From: Alistipes sp.
Lineage (GTDB): Bacteria; Bacteroidota; Bacteroidia; Bacteroidales; Rikenellaceae
NCBI GenBank assembly: GCA_017630455.1
Contig: JAGBVG010000084.1
Coordinates: forward strand, 1-64,000
Direction: 5' to 3'
Length of the DNA stretch: 64,000 bases
The notes under the pieces are model-generated. The model was not told the origin of the DNA. It saw only the letters and a list, made by a program, of their open reading frames with translations, and searched no databases. Shown piece after piece: positions 43,630-52,876 of the stretch. Within the stretch, counting starts at the first letter, position 1, and every line of letters starts with the position of its first letter. Position numbers and translations under genes: made by a program.

Positions 43630-45783
43630 TTAACGTTTATTCAATAATAACTGGAAATCGAGTGTGCGGCGGTTCATATCCACGCGCTTAACCTTCACAC
43701 GCACAGGGCTTCCGAGGGTGAGGGCGATGCCCGAGTTGCGTCCCACAACTTCGTAGCGCGCCTCATCGAAGCGGTAGTAGTCATTATCGTCGATGTCGCG
43801 CAAGAATGCCATACCCTCCACGTGGGTATCATCCAGCTCTACATATATTCCCCACTCGGTCATTCCCGACACCGTACCCGAGAACTCCTCGCCGATGTGA
43901 TCCTTCATAAACTCCGCCATCTTATACTTGATGCTTGCGCGCTCAGCCTCCGATGCTAAAATCTCGCGCTCGGTGGAGTGTACGCACTGCTGCTCGAGAA
44001 TCGTCTTGTCGGCACGCTTACCGCCATCGAGGTAGGATGCCAAGAGGCGGTGTACTATCATATCGGGATAGCGGCGGATAGGCGATGTGAAGTGGGTGTA
44101 GTAGGGGAATGCCAAGCCATAGTGACCGATGTTGTCGGTCGTATACACCGCCTTTGCCATACTGCGCACGGCAAGTGTGGTGATGGCATTCGACTCTGCA
44201 CTTCCTGCAATGTTGGTTAGGAGCTTGTTCATCTCCTTAGCCACGGCACGTCCCTTCGACGCCTTGAAGTAGTGACCGAAGCGCAGGGCAAACTCCCTGA
44301 AGCGCGAGAGCTTATCCTCCGAAGGTTCGTCGTGAACGCGGAAGACCATAGGGCGTGCCACGCGGCGGCCGTTAGATATTTTGTAGGCGCAGAACTCCGC
44401 AACACGGCGGTTGGCAAGCAACATAAACTCCTCGATAAGTTGGTTAGCCTCCTTCTGCACCTTGGTATATACACCCGTAGGGCGCCCCTTCTCGTCGAGG
44501 AGGAAGCGCACCTCATCGCGCATAAAGGCTATAGCACCGCTCTTGAAGCGTGCCGCACGCAACTGCTGCGCGAGGGTGTGGAGTATGATAATCTCGCTGT
44601 TGTAGTCGCCAAGACCTGTCTCGATAACCTCCTGCGCCTTCTCGTATGCGAAGCGGCGGTCGGAGTGTATGACCGTGCGACCAAACCACTCATCCAGAAT
44701 CTCGGCATTCTCGTTCATCGTAAACACCGCCGAGAAGCATAGCTTATCCTCGTTTGGGCGCAATGAGCAGAGGTCGTTGCACAACCTCTCGGGAAGCATC
44801 GGCACCGTGCGGTCTACGAGGTAAACAGACGTGGCGCGCTCCAGAGCCTCGTTGTCGACCACCGAGCCGGGCGTTACGTAGTGCGTCACATCGGCAATAT
44901 GCACACCTACCTCCCACACGCCCTGCTTTAGCTCCACGATGGAGAGAGCATCATCGAAGTCCTTGGCATCGGCAGGGTCAATCGTGAATGTCACCCTGTC
45001 GCGCATATCTCTGCGGCGCGAAATCTCCTCCTGGGTAATCTCTCCGGGGATGTGCTCCGCAGCTCTGAGAACATCATCCTCGAAGCGGTAGGGGAGGTCG
45101 AACTCCGCAAGAATGGCGTGCATCTCCGTGTCGTTCTCGCCAGCCTTGCCGAGAATCTCGACAAGTTCGCCTATAGGCAGTCTGTCACCCTCGGTCCAAT
45201 CCGTAACGCGCACCAGCACCTTGTCACCATCCTCAACCTTTGGGTAGCGTTTACGCTCAAGGTATATATCTGTTGCCAGACGGCGGCTATCTGGAGTCAC
45301 GAAGATGGAGTTTGTGGTGAGCTGCGCAGTACCGATATAGGGCTTTGTGCTGCGCTCCGTAACCGCAACGATAGTGCCCTCTAACTCGCCATCCCTCGAG
45401 CGGCGTGCCACAACAAGCTCCACACTATCGCCATCCAATGCACCACCGCCATTGCGGCGCGATACATATACATCGCTCTCCAACTCATCCACCGTAACGT
45501 AGAGTGCCGATGGTGTTATGGAGGCTACAACGCCCGCAAAGCGTGGCATTGCCGAACGCGATAGGCGATATTTGCTGCGCGCCACCTCCTCCACAAAGCC
45601 ATCCTCTATAAGCTGGCGAACGATGGCGAAGGTCATAGTGCGACCATCTCTGTCGGCACCTCCCGATGCTGCGGCGAGGTGCTTCAGTGAAAATTTATTA
45701 TCGGGAAACTCCCTAAACATATCCACGATGAACGAAGCGCGCTCATCGCGGTTGTTTCCCCTCTTATTCTTCTTCTTTCCCAT
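43630..45783 (-). CDS. rnr: Ribonuclease R
   Basis: 717 residues. A basic start (MGKKKNKRGNN) and a winged-helix-like segment are followed by cold-shock domains (about 70-220), the RNB catalytic domain with IDPADAKDFDDALS (the Asp cluster that binds Mg2+) and HYGLAFPYYTHFTSPIRRYPD, and a C-terminal S1 domain (FSGTVSGMTEWGIYVEL). It degrades structured RNA 3' to 5'. The gene is packed between mqnC (3 bases) and the amidohydrolase (5 bases). Confidence 0.94.
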   Translation of the reverse strand: MGKKKNKRGNNRDERASFIVDMFREFPDNKFSLKHLAAASGGADRDGRTMTFAIVRQLIEDGFVEEVARSKYRLSRSAMPRFAGVVASITPSALYVTVDELESDVYVSRRNGGGALDGDSVELVVARRSRDGELEGTIVAVTERSTKPYIGTAQLTTNSIFVTPDSRRLATDIYLERKRYPKVEDGDKVLVRVTDWTEGDRLPIGELVEILGKAGENDTEMHAILAEFDLPYRFEDDVLRAAEHIPGEITQEEISRRRDMRDRVTFTIDPADAKDFDDALSIVELKQGVWEVGVHIADVTHYVTPGSVVDNEALERATSVYLVDRTVPMLPERLCNDLCSLRPNEDKLCFSAVFTMNENAEILDEWFGRTVIHSDRRFAYEKAQEVIETGLGDYNSEIIILHTLAQQLRAARFKSGAIAFMRDEVRFLLDEKGRPTGVYTKVQKEANQLIEEFMLLANRRVAEFCAYKISNGRRVARPMVFRVHDEPSEDKLSRFREFALRFGHYFKASKGRAVAKEMNKLLTNIAGSAESNAITTLAVRSMAKAVYTTDNIGHYGLAFPYYTHFTSPIRRYPDMIVHRLLASYLDGGKRADKTILEQQCVHSTEREILASEAERASIKYKMAEFMKDHIGEEFSGTVSGMTEWGIYVELDDTHVEGMAFLRDIDDNDYYRFDEARYEVVGRNSGIALTLGSPVRVKVKRVDMNRRTLDFQLLLNKR

Positions 45784-45788
45784 TTATT

Positions 45789-46895
45789 CTACTTATTCAA
45801 GATGTGTAGTGCCATACGCCACATCATCCTCTCTCCATACTCCATAGCTCGCTCGTCGGGCAGGAATGTGGCGGTGTGCGAGCCTCCCGACTCTGCACCC
45901 ACACCCAGACGATAGAACAACGCCGGGTAACACTCCGTGTAGTAACCGAAATCCTCGGCCATAGGAATACGTCCCATCTCCTTTACAGCAATACCCTCGT
46001 CCTGTGCTACGATCATAGCCTCGTAGGAGAGCATTATATCGTTTGTCACCGAGGGGTATCCGCGACTGATGTCTACGCATAGTTTCACGCCATACTTCTC
46101 CTCCACGGCGCGAGCATTGGCATCCAAAAGCGTGTAGATACGCTCTCGCTCCTCGCGGGCAAAGGTGCGCATAGTACCTTCGGCGTATGTCTCGGCGGGG
46201 ATGACGTTCGTAGCACCATCGGCAACAATCTTTCCCACCGACACCACTGCGTCAGGGGTGTTGAGTGTTGTGGCGCGCATCACCATATCGGCTATTGCCG
46301 TTACCGTGTCGTTGATATCTGCACGGCGTGCCGCGTGACCACCGCGACCGCTAACATAGAAGCGTAACTCATCGTTCGAGGCCATAAAGACCCCAGGGCA
46401 TATACCCACCTCGCCGATATTAAGACGAGCATCGACGTGCTGGCCTATCACCGCCGCTACGTCGTAACCCTCAAAAGGCCTCTCCGCCAAGACCTTTGAT
46501 GCACCGCCTGGGTTTACCTCCTCGCCTGGCTGGAAGATGCCGAAGAGTGTGCCCTCGAAGTTGCGCTCGCGGTTCAGGCGGCTAAGTACGCCATAGAGCA
46601 TCGCAGCGTGCATATCGTGGCCACAGGCGTGCATAACACCTGCGTTGCACGAGCGGAACTCCACATTGTTCTGCTCCTCGATAGGCAGGGCGTCGATATC
46701 GGCACGAAGCACCACGGCACGCTTCAGATTACCCCTCTCACCCTCAATCTTGGCGAGAACTCCTGTGCCAGCTATGGCGCGACACTCGATGCCCTCGGCC
46801 TGAAGTGTGGCGAGAATAAACGCCTGGGTCTTATGCTCCGCAAACGAAAGCTCGGGGTTGCGGTGTATGTGTCTACGAAACTCTATGCTATTCAT
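45789..46895 (-). CDS. M20-family amidohydrolase (N-acyl amino acid deacylase type)
   Basis: 368 residues. It has the M20D pattern: RHIHRNPELSFAEHKTQ at the N-terminus, ACGHDMHAAMLYG (metal ligands), FQPGEEVNPGGASK (catalytic Glu pair), a lid-domain segment (YVSGRGGHAARR) and MAEDFGYYTECYPALFYRLG late in the chain. Such enzymes hydrolyse N-acyl amino acids, hippurate or indole-acetyl conjugates. The exact substrate cannot be read. No signal peptide, so it acts in the cytoplasm. It belongs to the compact minus-strand run. Confidence 0.88.
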   Translation of the reverse strand: MNSIEFRRHIHRNPELSFAEHKTQAFILATLQAEGIECRAIAGTGVLAKIEGERGNLKRAVVLRADIDALPIEEQNNVEFRSCNAGVMHACGHDMHAAMLYGVLSRLNRERNFEGTLFGIFQPGEEVNPGGASKVLAERPFEGYDVAAVIGQHVDARLNIGEVGICPGVFMASNDELRFYVSGRGGHAARRADINDTVTAIADMVMRATTLNTPDAVVSVGKIVADGATNVIPAETYAEGTMRTFAREERERIYTLLDANARAVEEKYGVKLCVDISRGYPSVTNDIMLSYEAMIVAQDEGIAVKEMGRIPMAEDFGYYTECYPALFYRLGVGAESGGSHTATFLPDERAMEYGERMMWRMALHILNK

Positions 46896-46901
46896 AATCT
46901 G

Positions 46902-47798
46902 TTATTTGCGGGGTTTGTAGTGGCGTGCCATCTGCGCTACAGCTCGTGTATACTCCGCCGTTGTGCCGCAACAGCCTCCTACGATGCTCAGCAAGCCACG
47001 CTCGGCAGCCGAACGCAGCGTCTCGGTATGCTTCTTCACGGTCTCGGGGTATTTACCCTTGGCATCAGGGATACCCGCAGATGGTGCTACGTAGGTAGGT
47101 AGCGACGTGTAGCGGGTCAACAACTCGAGGTTATCCACCACGCTCTTAACGCCATACGAGCAGTTGAAGCCTATGGCCAGTGGCGCGAACTTCGACGCAT
47201 CCTCTACATACTTCTCCACGGAGCGTCCCGAGGATAGCAGACCGCCAATCTTCGATAGCGTAGCAGAGAATATAATCGGCTTCTCGGGTGCTACCTCGCG
47301 GCACACCTCTGCGGCAATCTCGGCATTGCGAATGTCGGTGATGCTCTCTATGAGGAAGATGTCGACGTCCTCCTTGTCGAGAGCCGTGATGAGGCTGCGG
47401 TATGACTCGCGAAGCTCCTCTTCGGTGAGGTCCACGGCAAGCGAGATGTTGCGCGTTGAAGGACCTATAGAACCCATTACGAAGATCTCTTTGTCGCACT
47501 CTTTGCGTGCCTCGCGGATTGCCGACATCGCTGCGGCAACAACCTCCTCTGTGGTGATATCCACGCCGCACGACTTTAGCGACAGAGGGTCGCTGAGGAA
47601 GGTATTTGTGGTGAGCAGCGTTGCTCCCGCCTTGATAGATGCGCGGTAGAGCTCCACAACACGCTGCGGCTCGGTAATCGCCACCATCTCAGGTAGTATG
47701 TCGCGGCGCGCACCTGTGAGTGCTGTGCCTATTGCCGAATCCTTAACTATAATATGACGCTCGAGAATCTCTGCGATGCGCTCCTTAACATTTGCCAT
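46902..47798 (-). CDS. Homocysteine S-methyltransferase domain protein
   Basis: 298 residues, equal to the N-terminal homocysteine-binding domain of MetH alone. DSAIGTALTG is followed by AGATLLTTNTF, and the zinc ligands are visible as GFNCSYG and GGCCGTT. It would move a methyl group to homocysteine to give methionine, from either a corrinoid partner or S-methylmethionine. The folate and cobalamin domains of full MetH are not adjacent, so either they are encoded elsewhere as split subunits or this is an MmuM-like enzyme. The split-MetH reading is slightly preferred for the family resemblance. Confidence 0.8.
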   Translation of the reverse strand: MANVKERIAEILERHIIVKDSAIGTALTGARRDILPEMVAITEPQRVVELYRASIKAGATLLTTNTFLSDPLSLKSCGVDITTEEVVAAAMSAIREARKECDKEIFVMGSIGPSTRNISLAVDLTEEELRESYRSLITALDKEDVDIFLIESITDIRNAEIAAEVCREVAPEKPIIFSATLSKIGGLLSSGRSVEKYVEDASKFAPLAIGFNCSYGVKSVVDNLELLTRYTSLPTYVAPSAGIPDAKGKYPETVKKHTETLRSAAERGLLSIVGGCCGTTAEYTRAVAQMARHYKPRK

Positions 47799-47804
47799 AT
47801 ATTG

Positions 47805-48620
47805 CTACTTTATAATCTCTATCTCGAATAGTTTGTTCCAATCCTTGCCCGTAACGTAGAAGTGTCCCGACGCAGGGTTATATGCCACGCCGTTGAAGGC
47901 CTCGGCCTCGGGGTTATCCTTAAGCAGGCTGCGCAACGCTGGAAGGTCGACATATCCCAACACGACGCCTGTCTCGGGGTCTATCTCCACAATGGCATCG
48001 GTAAGGTAGACATTTGCCCAGATATGACCATCCACCCACTCCAACTCATTGAGCATATCGAGCGGCTGACCGTCGAACATTACACAGATGGAGGCCTCGG
48101 TGACGAAACTCTCGGGGTTGACAACGCGGATTGTCGACGTGCCATCCGACATATAGAGCTTCTCGCCATCGGTGGTGATGCCCCAGCCCTCGCCGCGATA
48201 GGTCACCTCGCGAAGGAGCTTACCCTCGCCGTCGTAGACGTATGCCTTGTGCGACTCCCACGTAAGCTGGTAGATATTACCCTTGTAGTGCGTTATGCCC
48301 TCGCCAAACTCATCTTTAGGAAGCGATGCAACGATATCCACCTTGCCTGTTGCGAGCTCTATACGCTGAAGGTGTGAGCGTCCTTCACGACCAGTGCCCT
48401 CCCACATCACGCCATCGACATACTCCAAACCCTGGGTGTAGCTGCGCGATGAGTGTGGATACTCCCCAACAACACGGTACTGATACACCTCGGCGAGCGC
48501 AGGGGCGGAGTTTGTGTTATCGCTCTTTTCGCTCTTTTTTGCCGATGATGTTCCGCCGCACGCACCGAGCAGGAGCGTTACAAATGCTGCAAGAAATGAT
48601 ATGTATCTTAAAGGTTTCAT
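47805..48620 (-). CDS. Glutaminyl-peptide cyclotransferase (plant-type), lipoprotein
   Basis: 271 residues, lipobox LLLGAC (Cys21) and a Ser/Lys-rich spacer. The beta-propeller family features are RSYTQGLEY, WEGTGREGRSHLQRIEL, DEFGEGITHYKG, YRGEGWGITTDG and AFNGVAYNPASGHFYVTGK. The enzyme converts N-terminal Gln to pyroglutamate, and in Bacteroidetes this protects exported proteins whose mature ends begin with Gln. Several signal peptides in this window cleave just before Gln (for example A-Q in the genes at 881, 1471 and 34289), which fits. It is the first gene of the minus-strand run, with a -7 element at 48644-48651. Confidence 0.87.
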   Translation of the reverse strand: MKPLRYISFLAAFVTLLLGACGGTSSAKKSEKSDNTNSAPALAEVYQYRVVGEYPHSSRSYTQGLEYVDGVMWEGTGREGRSHLQRIELATGKVDIVASLPKDEFGEGITHYKGNIYQLTWESHKAYVYDGEGKLLREVTYRGEGWGITTDGEKLYMSDGTSTIRVVNPESFVTEASICVMFDGQPLDMLNELEWVDGHIWANVYLTDAIVEIDPETGVVLGYVDLPALRSLLKDNPEAEAFNGVAYNPASGHFYVTGKDWNKLFEIEIIK

Positions 48621-48643
48621 ACTTTATGTAATATATAACCTTG

Positions 48644-48651
48644 CAAAGATA
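48644..48651 (-). promoter_or_regulatory. -7 element for the minus-strand housekeeping run
   Basis: The complement reads TATCTTTG, matching TAnnTTTG, 24 bases before the start at 48620. No convincing -33 element. Confidence 0.55.
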
Positions 48652-48672
48652 GCCATTTTCGAGGATTTTTCA

Positions 48673-48680
48673 TACCTTTG
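48673..48680 (+). promoter_or_regulatory. -7 element for birA
   Basis: TACCTTTG matches the consensus, 20 bases before the ATG at 48701 and divergent from the element at 48644-48651. No exact TTTG at the -33 position. Confidence 0.55.
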
Positions 48681-48700
48681 GGCAAAATATTAACGACTCT

Positions 48701-49435
48701 ATGATTTATCATATCGATATCACAAGCTCTACGAATGATCTTGCCCGCGATGCGAAGTACACTCACCTCGATGTTGTATGGGCTGAGCATCAAACCGCAG
48801 GACGTGGACAGCGCGGACACTCGTGGCATAGCACCGAGGGTGAGAACATAACCTTCTCCGTGGTGCTGATACCCTCGTTTCTGCCTATTGTGGAGCAGTT
48901 CCTACTCTCTGAAATTGTGGCACTTGCACTTGTGGATACTATGGCGCACTATGGTATATGCTGTCGCATAAAGTGGACCAACGACATCTATGCTGCGGAT
49001 AACAAAATCGCGGGCGTGCTTATCGAGCATTCGCTCTCGGGCGAGAGCATAGCGCGCACAATAGTTGGCATAGGCCTCAATATCAACCAGCGCGAGTTCC
49101 CGGATGATATTCCCAACCCTACGTCGATGGCCCTGGAGCGCGGTATGATGTTCAATCGCGAGGAGGTTCTTGAACATTATGTCGCAACGCTGCGCGACCT
49201 CTATGCGATGCTTGAACGTGGTGAGAAAGAGGCTATTGAGGCGCGCTACATTACCACAATGTATCACCTTGCGGAGGAGCATACATACGCCTATGCTTCG
49301 GGTGAGCGGTTCCGTGCTACCATACGCGGCGTGCGTCCTACAGGGCATCTTTGCCTCGAGCATCGCGATGGCACAATAGTCGAATATGCCTTCAAGGAGG
49401 TGGAGTTTGTGCTGCCCCATAAGGAGAAAAAGTGA
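48701..49435 (+). CDS. birA: Biotin--[acetyl-CoA-carboxylase] ligase
   Basis: 244 residues, the catalytic domain without an N-terminal DNA-binding domain, so it is a ligase and not the biotin-operon repressor. STNDLARD at the N-terminus, the biotinyl-AMP loop TAGRGQRGHSWHS and KWTNDIYAADNKIAGVLIE are visible. It attaches biotin to carboxylase carrier proteins. It stands divergent to the glutaminyl cyclase gene and upstream of gcvH, which has its own promoter. Confidence 0.92.
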   Translation: MIYHIDITSSTNDLARDAKYTHLDVVWAEHQTAGRGQRGHSWHSTEGENITFSVVLIPSFLPIVEQFLLSEIVALALVDTMAHYGICCRIKWTNDIYAADNKIAGVLIEHSLSGESIARTIVGIGLNINQREFPDDIPNPTSMALERGMMFNREEVLEHYVATLRDLYAMLERGEKEAIEARYITTMYHLAEEHTYAYASGERFRATIRGVRPTGHLCLEHRDGTIVEYAFKEVEFVLPHKEKK

Positions 49436-49475
49436 AAAAAAACGTAAAAAATTTTTCAATCCCACGAAAAAAATA

Positions 49476-49483
49476 TATATTTG
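49476..49483 (+). promoter_or_regulatory. -7 element for gcvH
   Basis: TATATTTG matches TAnnTTTG, 54 bases before the start codon. The upstream region is A/T-rich without an exact TTTG. Confidence 0.6.
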
Positions 49484-49536
49484 TAGTTGCAAAACTATGA
49501 CAACTAAACAATAAACAACTTAATACAAGAATTACT

Positions 49537-49917
49537 ATGGCTAATGTACCTGCTAATTTGAAGTACTCTAACGACCACGAGTGGTGCCGTGTAGAGGGTG
49601 ATGTTGCCGTTATCGGCATTACCGATTATGCTCAGTCACAGCTTGGTGACATCGTTTTCGTTGACGTTCCTACCGTTGGTGAGAACATCGAGGCTAACGA
49701 GGTATTCGGCTCTATCGAGGCTGTTAAGACCGTTTCTGACGCTTTCTCTCCAGTAAGCGGCGAGGTTATCGAGTTCAATGAGGCTGTTGAGGCTGACTCT
49801 TCACTTGTAAACAAAGATCCATACGGCGAGGGTTGGTTGGTTAAGATTAAGATGTCTAACCCTGCAGAGGTTGAGGGTCTTCTTGATGCTGCGGCTTACG
49901 AGGCACTCATCGGATAA
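49537..49917 (+). CDS. gcvH: Glycine cleavage system H protein
   Basis: 126 residues, the standard length. The lipoyl-carrier domain has YSNDHEWCRVEGD at the start and the lipoylated Lys in GSIEAVKTVSDAFSPVSGEV. It shuttles the aminomethyl group between the P, T and L proteins of the cleavage system. None of those is in the window. It is a single-gene unit followed by a terminator hairpin. Confidence 0.96.
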   Translation: MANVPANLKYSNDHEWCRVEGDVAVIGITDYAQSQLGDIVFVDVPTVGENIEANEVFGSIEAVKTVSDAFSPVSGEVIEFNEAVEADSSLVNKDPYGEGWLVKIKMSNPAEVEGLLDAAAYEALIG

Positions 49918-49963
49918 TTTTTGATTTATATAGGGCATCTTCGTCCTATCCCAAAAACTAAGT

Positions 49964-50006
49964 AACCTCGGGCTGTACGTCTTGTACTATCCCGAGGTTT
50001 CTTGTT
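49964..50006 (+). terminator. Terminator after gcvH (hairpin A of a related pair)
   Basis: AACCTCGGG pairs with CCCGAGGTT; the loop is CTGTACGTCTTGTACTAT with an inner GTAC/GTAC. It is followed by TCTTGTTTT. The loop is nearly repeated in hairpin B at 50093. Confidence 0.75.
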
Positions 50007-50092
50007 TTGCGATAGAACAAATCTGCTCCTCTAAAATCAAAAATTAAAATTTGATATTGTAAGCTGCAATCTGCGGCATATATCAAAAAGAT

Positions 50093-50140
50093 AACCCATC
50101 GGGACTGTACTTCGTGTACTATCCCCGATGGGTTACTTTT
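50093..50140 (+). repeat. Second hairpin (B) with the same loop as the gcvH terminator
   Basis: AACCCATCGGG pairs perfectly with CCCGATGGGTT. The loop ACTGTACTTCGTGTACTATC shares CTGTAC, TC, TGTACTAT with hairpin A although the stems differ. Followed by ACTTTT. Between and around the pair (50007-50324) I see no gene, only A/T-rich DNA and a pyrimidine-rich stretch. Confidence 0.65.
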
Positions 50141-50324
50141 GCTATGCACCACATCTCACGACTTCTAATATCAAATTATAAGGCGATATCACAGATACCT
50201 CACTTTCCCCTTTCCCTTTTCTTGGTGCGCCCCGTCCTATACCCCTCCATATCGCAAACCCAATCGCGAGCCCCATCGCAAACCACCTCTTTACCACGTT
50301 CTGTCACTCTTTTATCGCTAAAAT

Positions 50325-50355
50325 TTTGCTACTCCAATAAAAAATCGTATTTTTG
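50325..50355 (+). promoter_or_regulatory. Promoter of the modular lipoprotein gene at 50439
   Basis: TTTG (50325-50328), 19 bases, TATTTTTG (50348-50355): exact Bacteroidetes consensus. Confidence 0.85.
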
Positions 50356-50438
50356 TATCGGAGAAGTAGTTTTCTATTAATAACGCGCAAAGAGAAGAGA
50401 TTTTGAAAGCTAATACTAACTTTAATAAAATTAACTTT

Positions 50439-52766
50439 ATGAAAACATTTAGATGGTTAATGGTCGCAATGATGACCTTAACACTTTCGCTTGTGGCGTG
50501 CGAGAAGGATAAGCCAGAGCCACAGCCACAGCCAGAACCACAGCCAGAGCCACAGCCTGTGGAGCTTACATTCGATGTGGAGACTCTTAGCACTACTAAG
50601 AGCGAGGCTACATTCAACATCACACCTTCAAGCCTCGAGGCAGACTACATCGTAGCAGTTGTTCTCAAGAGTGAATTGGATGCGGATGATTATAGTGATG
50701 CTGAGATTGTCGGAGGTCTCTATCTCAAAATCCAGGATGTGGCTGAGGCAAACGGTACAACATTCGAGGCATTTATGGCTGAGAAGGTTAAGCGTGGTGC
50801 TCTTGAGGCGTACAAGGTTGAGAACCTCATAGTTGGTTCTGATTACTACCTTTTGGTATTTGGTGTAGATGTAAATAATAGCTTCGCATTGTCAGGTAAG
50901 GTGACTAAGCACGAGTTCTCAACAGAGGCTAACCAGCAGACACCTCCAACATCATCTTGCACATTCGAGGTTAAGGCTAACGTGAACCTCACAGCCGTAG
51001 CACTCAACGTTAAGCCATCTGACAACAACCAGTTGTGGCACCTCATCAACGCTCCTGTTGCGGAGTATGAGGCCTATACAAGCGCTGATGGCGAGTATGG
51101 CTGGACTAAGGAGGAGTACTTCCAGAACTACCTTAACACCGAGATCGCTACTCTCAAGGAGCAGGGTCTTTCAGTAGATGAGATTGGCGTGAAGCTCTTC
51201 CATAAGGGTGTGCGTACGCTCAACGACTCAGGCCTTCAGCCTAAGACCAAGTATGTGACATTCACTGCTGCGGTAGACTACACCGATGGCGCTGCGGTAG
51301 CTACATCGGCTCTCAAGGAGTTGCGTTACAACTCTGGTGAGGCTGCTGAGAGCAACCTTACATTCGATATCGATGTATACAACATCAGCAACTACTCTGC
51401 TGAGGTGCGTATCACACCATCGGATCTCAACGCTAACTACTATTACTACATCGGCTACATCGACAGCCAGAAGAAGAGTATGAAGCCTATCGACATTGCT
51501 AATGCTGCTGTTACTGAGTATATCTACTATTGGGAGAACTACACAGAACTCAAGCACCGCGACCCTGTAACTGGCGTTACAGACCTCACAGGCGAGAACA
51601 AGGTGGAGCTCAACATCGCAGAGACAGAGTACTTCGTGGTAGCGTTCAGCTTCGAGCCTAACCCAACATACGGTCAGCTTATCAACGAGGAGACTGGCGA
51701 GTATGACTACAACCCAGGTACTATCACCTCGGCTCCTGTATACGTGTCATTTATGACAGCAGAGCAGGGTGATCCTTACACTGCAAACTTCACTATCTCA
51801 GCATCGGATGTAGGTCCTTACGACTTCTACCTCGAGATTAAGGCTGACGATCCTACAATCTACTACCAGCCAGGTATCGCATACGCCGACAACTTCGACC
51901 CACAGGCAGCCCTCGACGCTTCAAGCCCAAGCCTCGCACAGCTTGTGCAGATGACTATGGAGGGTCAGAGCCCAAGCCTTACATTCTGGGAGGCTTTGGA
52001 GGAGAAGCTCACAGGCTACTACCGCAATGGTGATGGTAAGTACTACGTAGCTAACCTCGAGCCTAACCGCGACTATATCGGCTATGTATTGGCTATCGAC
52101 GCAGAGAACCGCAAGTTCGCACGCTGCGTATATAGCGAGGTAATTGCAACTACAACAAACATCGGTTCTGTAACCCCAGAGCTTGAGCTTCTTGGTGTTT
52201 ACAACGGTGAGCACGAGGCAGGTACTATCTTCGGCGATAAGAACTTGACTTCGGGCCGTCCTATCGTAGCTGTTAAGTTGAACAACATTGAGAACGCAAC
52301 AGCTGCTTTTGCTGCACTCTCAACAGATCCATATGCCGACGTTGCAGCCCTTTCGGACCGCTACATCATCTCGGAGTTCCGTGGCTACTGGCAGCAGCTC
52401 TCAAGTATTGAGGTGCCTTACCACTTCTTCGTTGCTGAGTGGGATGTGGAGCAGACCGTAGTAGCTTACGCACAGGACCAGAACGGCCACGAGGCTAAGG
52501 TTGCTCGTATGGGTGTTACCCCTGTATCGGCTGGCGACATCGAGGAGTTGCGCGGCTACGTAGATGCTGTGAACAACGCTTCGGCGCAGGCTGTAGCAAA
52601 GTCTATGGTTATCGCAGAGGTTGCAGAGCCTACAATGGAGTGCGTTTGGAGCCAGGAGGTTGGCGCACCACGTGCTGCAGAGGTTATCTACCACGAGGTT
52701 GAGCCACTCCACAGCGTTGCTTCTGACCTTGTTAAGGTTCGCGTTATCAAGAGCTTCTACTTCTAA
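50439..52766 (+). CDS. Modular surface lipoprotein with tandem beta repeats
   Basis: 775 residues from ATG 50439; an in-frame TTG 36 bases earlier is rejected. Lipobox LSLVAC (Cys21) followed by EKDKPEP and a Pro-Gln/Glu spacer. At least four tandem modules follow, opening with ATFNITPSSLEADYIVAVVL, ALNVKPSDNNQLWHLINAP, VRITPSDLNANYYYYIGYID and FYLEIKADDPTIYYQPGIAY, each ending in a LxPxxxY-type turn. The family is that of the lipoprotein encoded at 25434. It has its own strong promoter and terminator, so is monocistronic. The C-terminus (KVRVIKSFYF) is basic and aromatic. Function unknown; surface display is inferred. Confidence 0.7.
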   Translation: MKTFRWLMVAMMTLTLSLVACEKDKPEPQPQPEPQPEPQPVELTFDVETLSTTKSEATFNITPSSLEADYIVAVVLKSELDADDYSDAEIVGGLYLKIQDVAEANGTTFEAFMAEKVKRGALEAYKVENLIVGSDYYLLVFGVDVNNSFALSGKVTKHEFSTEANQQTPPTSSCTFEVKANVNLTAVALNVKPSDNNQLWHLINAPVAEYEAYTSADGEYGWTKEEYFQNYLNTEIATLKEQGLSVDEIGVKLFHKGVRTLNDSGLQPKTKYVTFTAAVDYTDGAAVATSALKELRYNSGEAAESNLTFDIDVYNISNYSAEVRITPSDLNANYYYYIGYIDSQKKSMKPIDIANAAVTEYIYYWENYTELKHRDPVTGVTDLTGENKVELNIAETEYFVVAFSFEPNPTYGQLINEETGEYDYNPGTITSAPVYVSFMTAEQGDPYTANFTISASDVGPYDFYLEIKADDPTIYYQPGIAYADNFDPQAALDASSPSLAQLVQMTMEGQSPSLTFWEALEEKLTGYYRNGDGKYYVANLEPNRDYIGYVLAIDAENRKFARCVYSEVIATTTNIGSVTPELELLGVYNGEHEAGTIFGDKNLTSGRPIVAVKLNNIENATAAFAALSTDPYADVAALSDRYIISEFRGYWQQLSSIEVPYHFFVAEWDVEQTVVAYAQDQNGHEAKVARMGVTPVSAGDIEELRGYVDAVNNASAQAVAKSMVIAEVAEPTMECVWSQEVGAPRAAEVIYHEVEPLHSVASDLVKVRVIKSFYF

Positions 52767-52787
52767 TATCGCGCTTCTATAACATTC

Positions 52788-52820
52788 GAGGCTGATCCGC
52801 TTGGGTCAGCCTCTTTTTGT
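52788..52820 (+). terminator. Terminator after the modular lipoprotein gene
   Basis: GAGGCTGATCC pairs with GGGTCAGCCTC (11 bp, one wobble, loop GCTT), followed by TTTTTGTG. Confidence 0.85.
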
Positions 52821-52876
52821 GTGGTGTGGTGTGCTGTGGTGTCGTTGGGTGTTCGCCGTCTGCAGGTTGTGCATTA

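Noticed and set aside
50403..50438. TTG start for the modular lipoprotein
   Set aside because: It would add 12 polar residues before a normal signal peptide. ATG 50439 gives the proper lipoprotein start.
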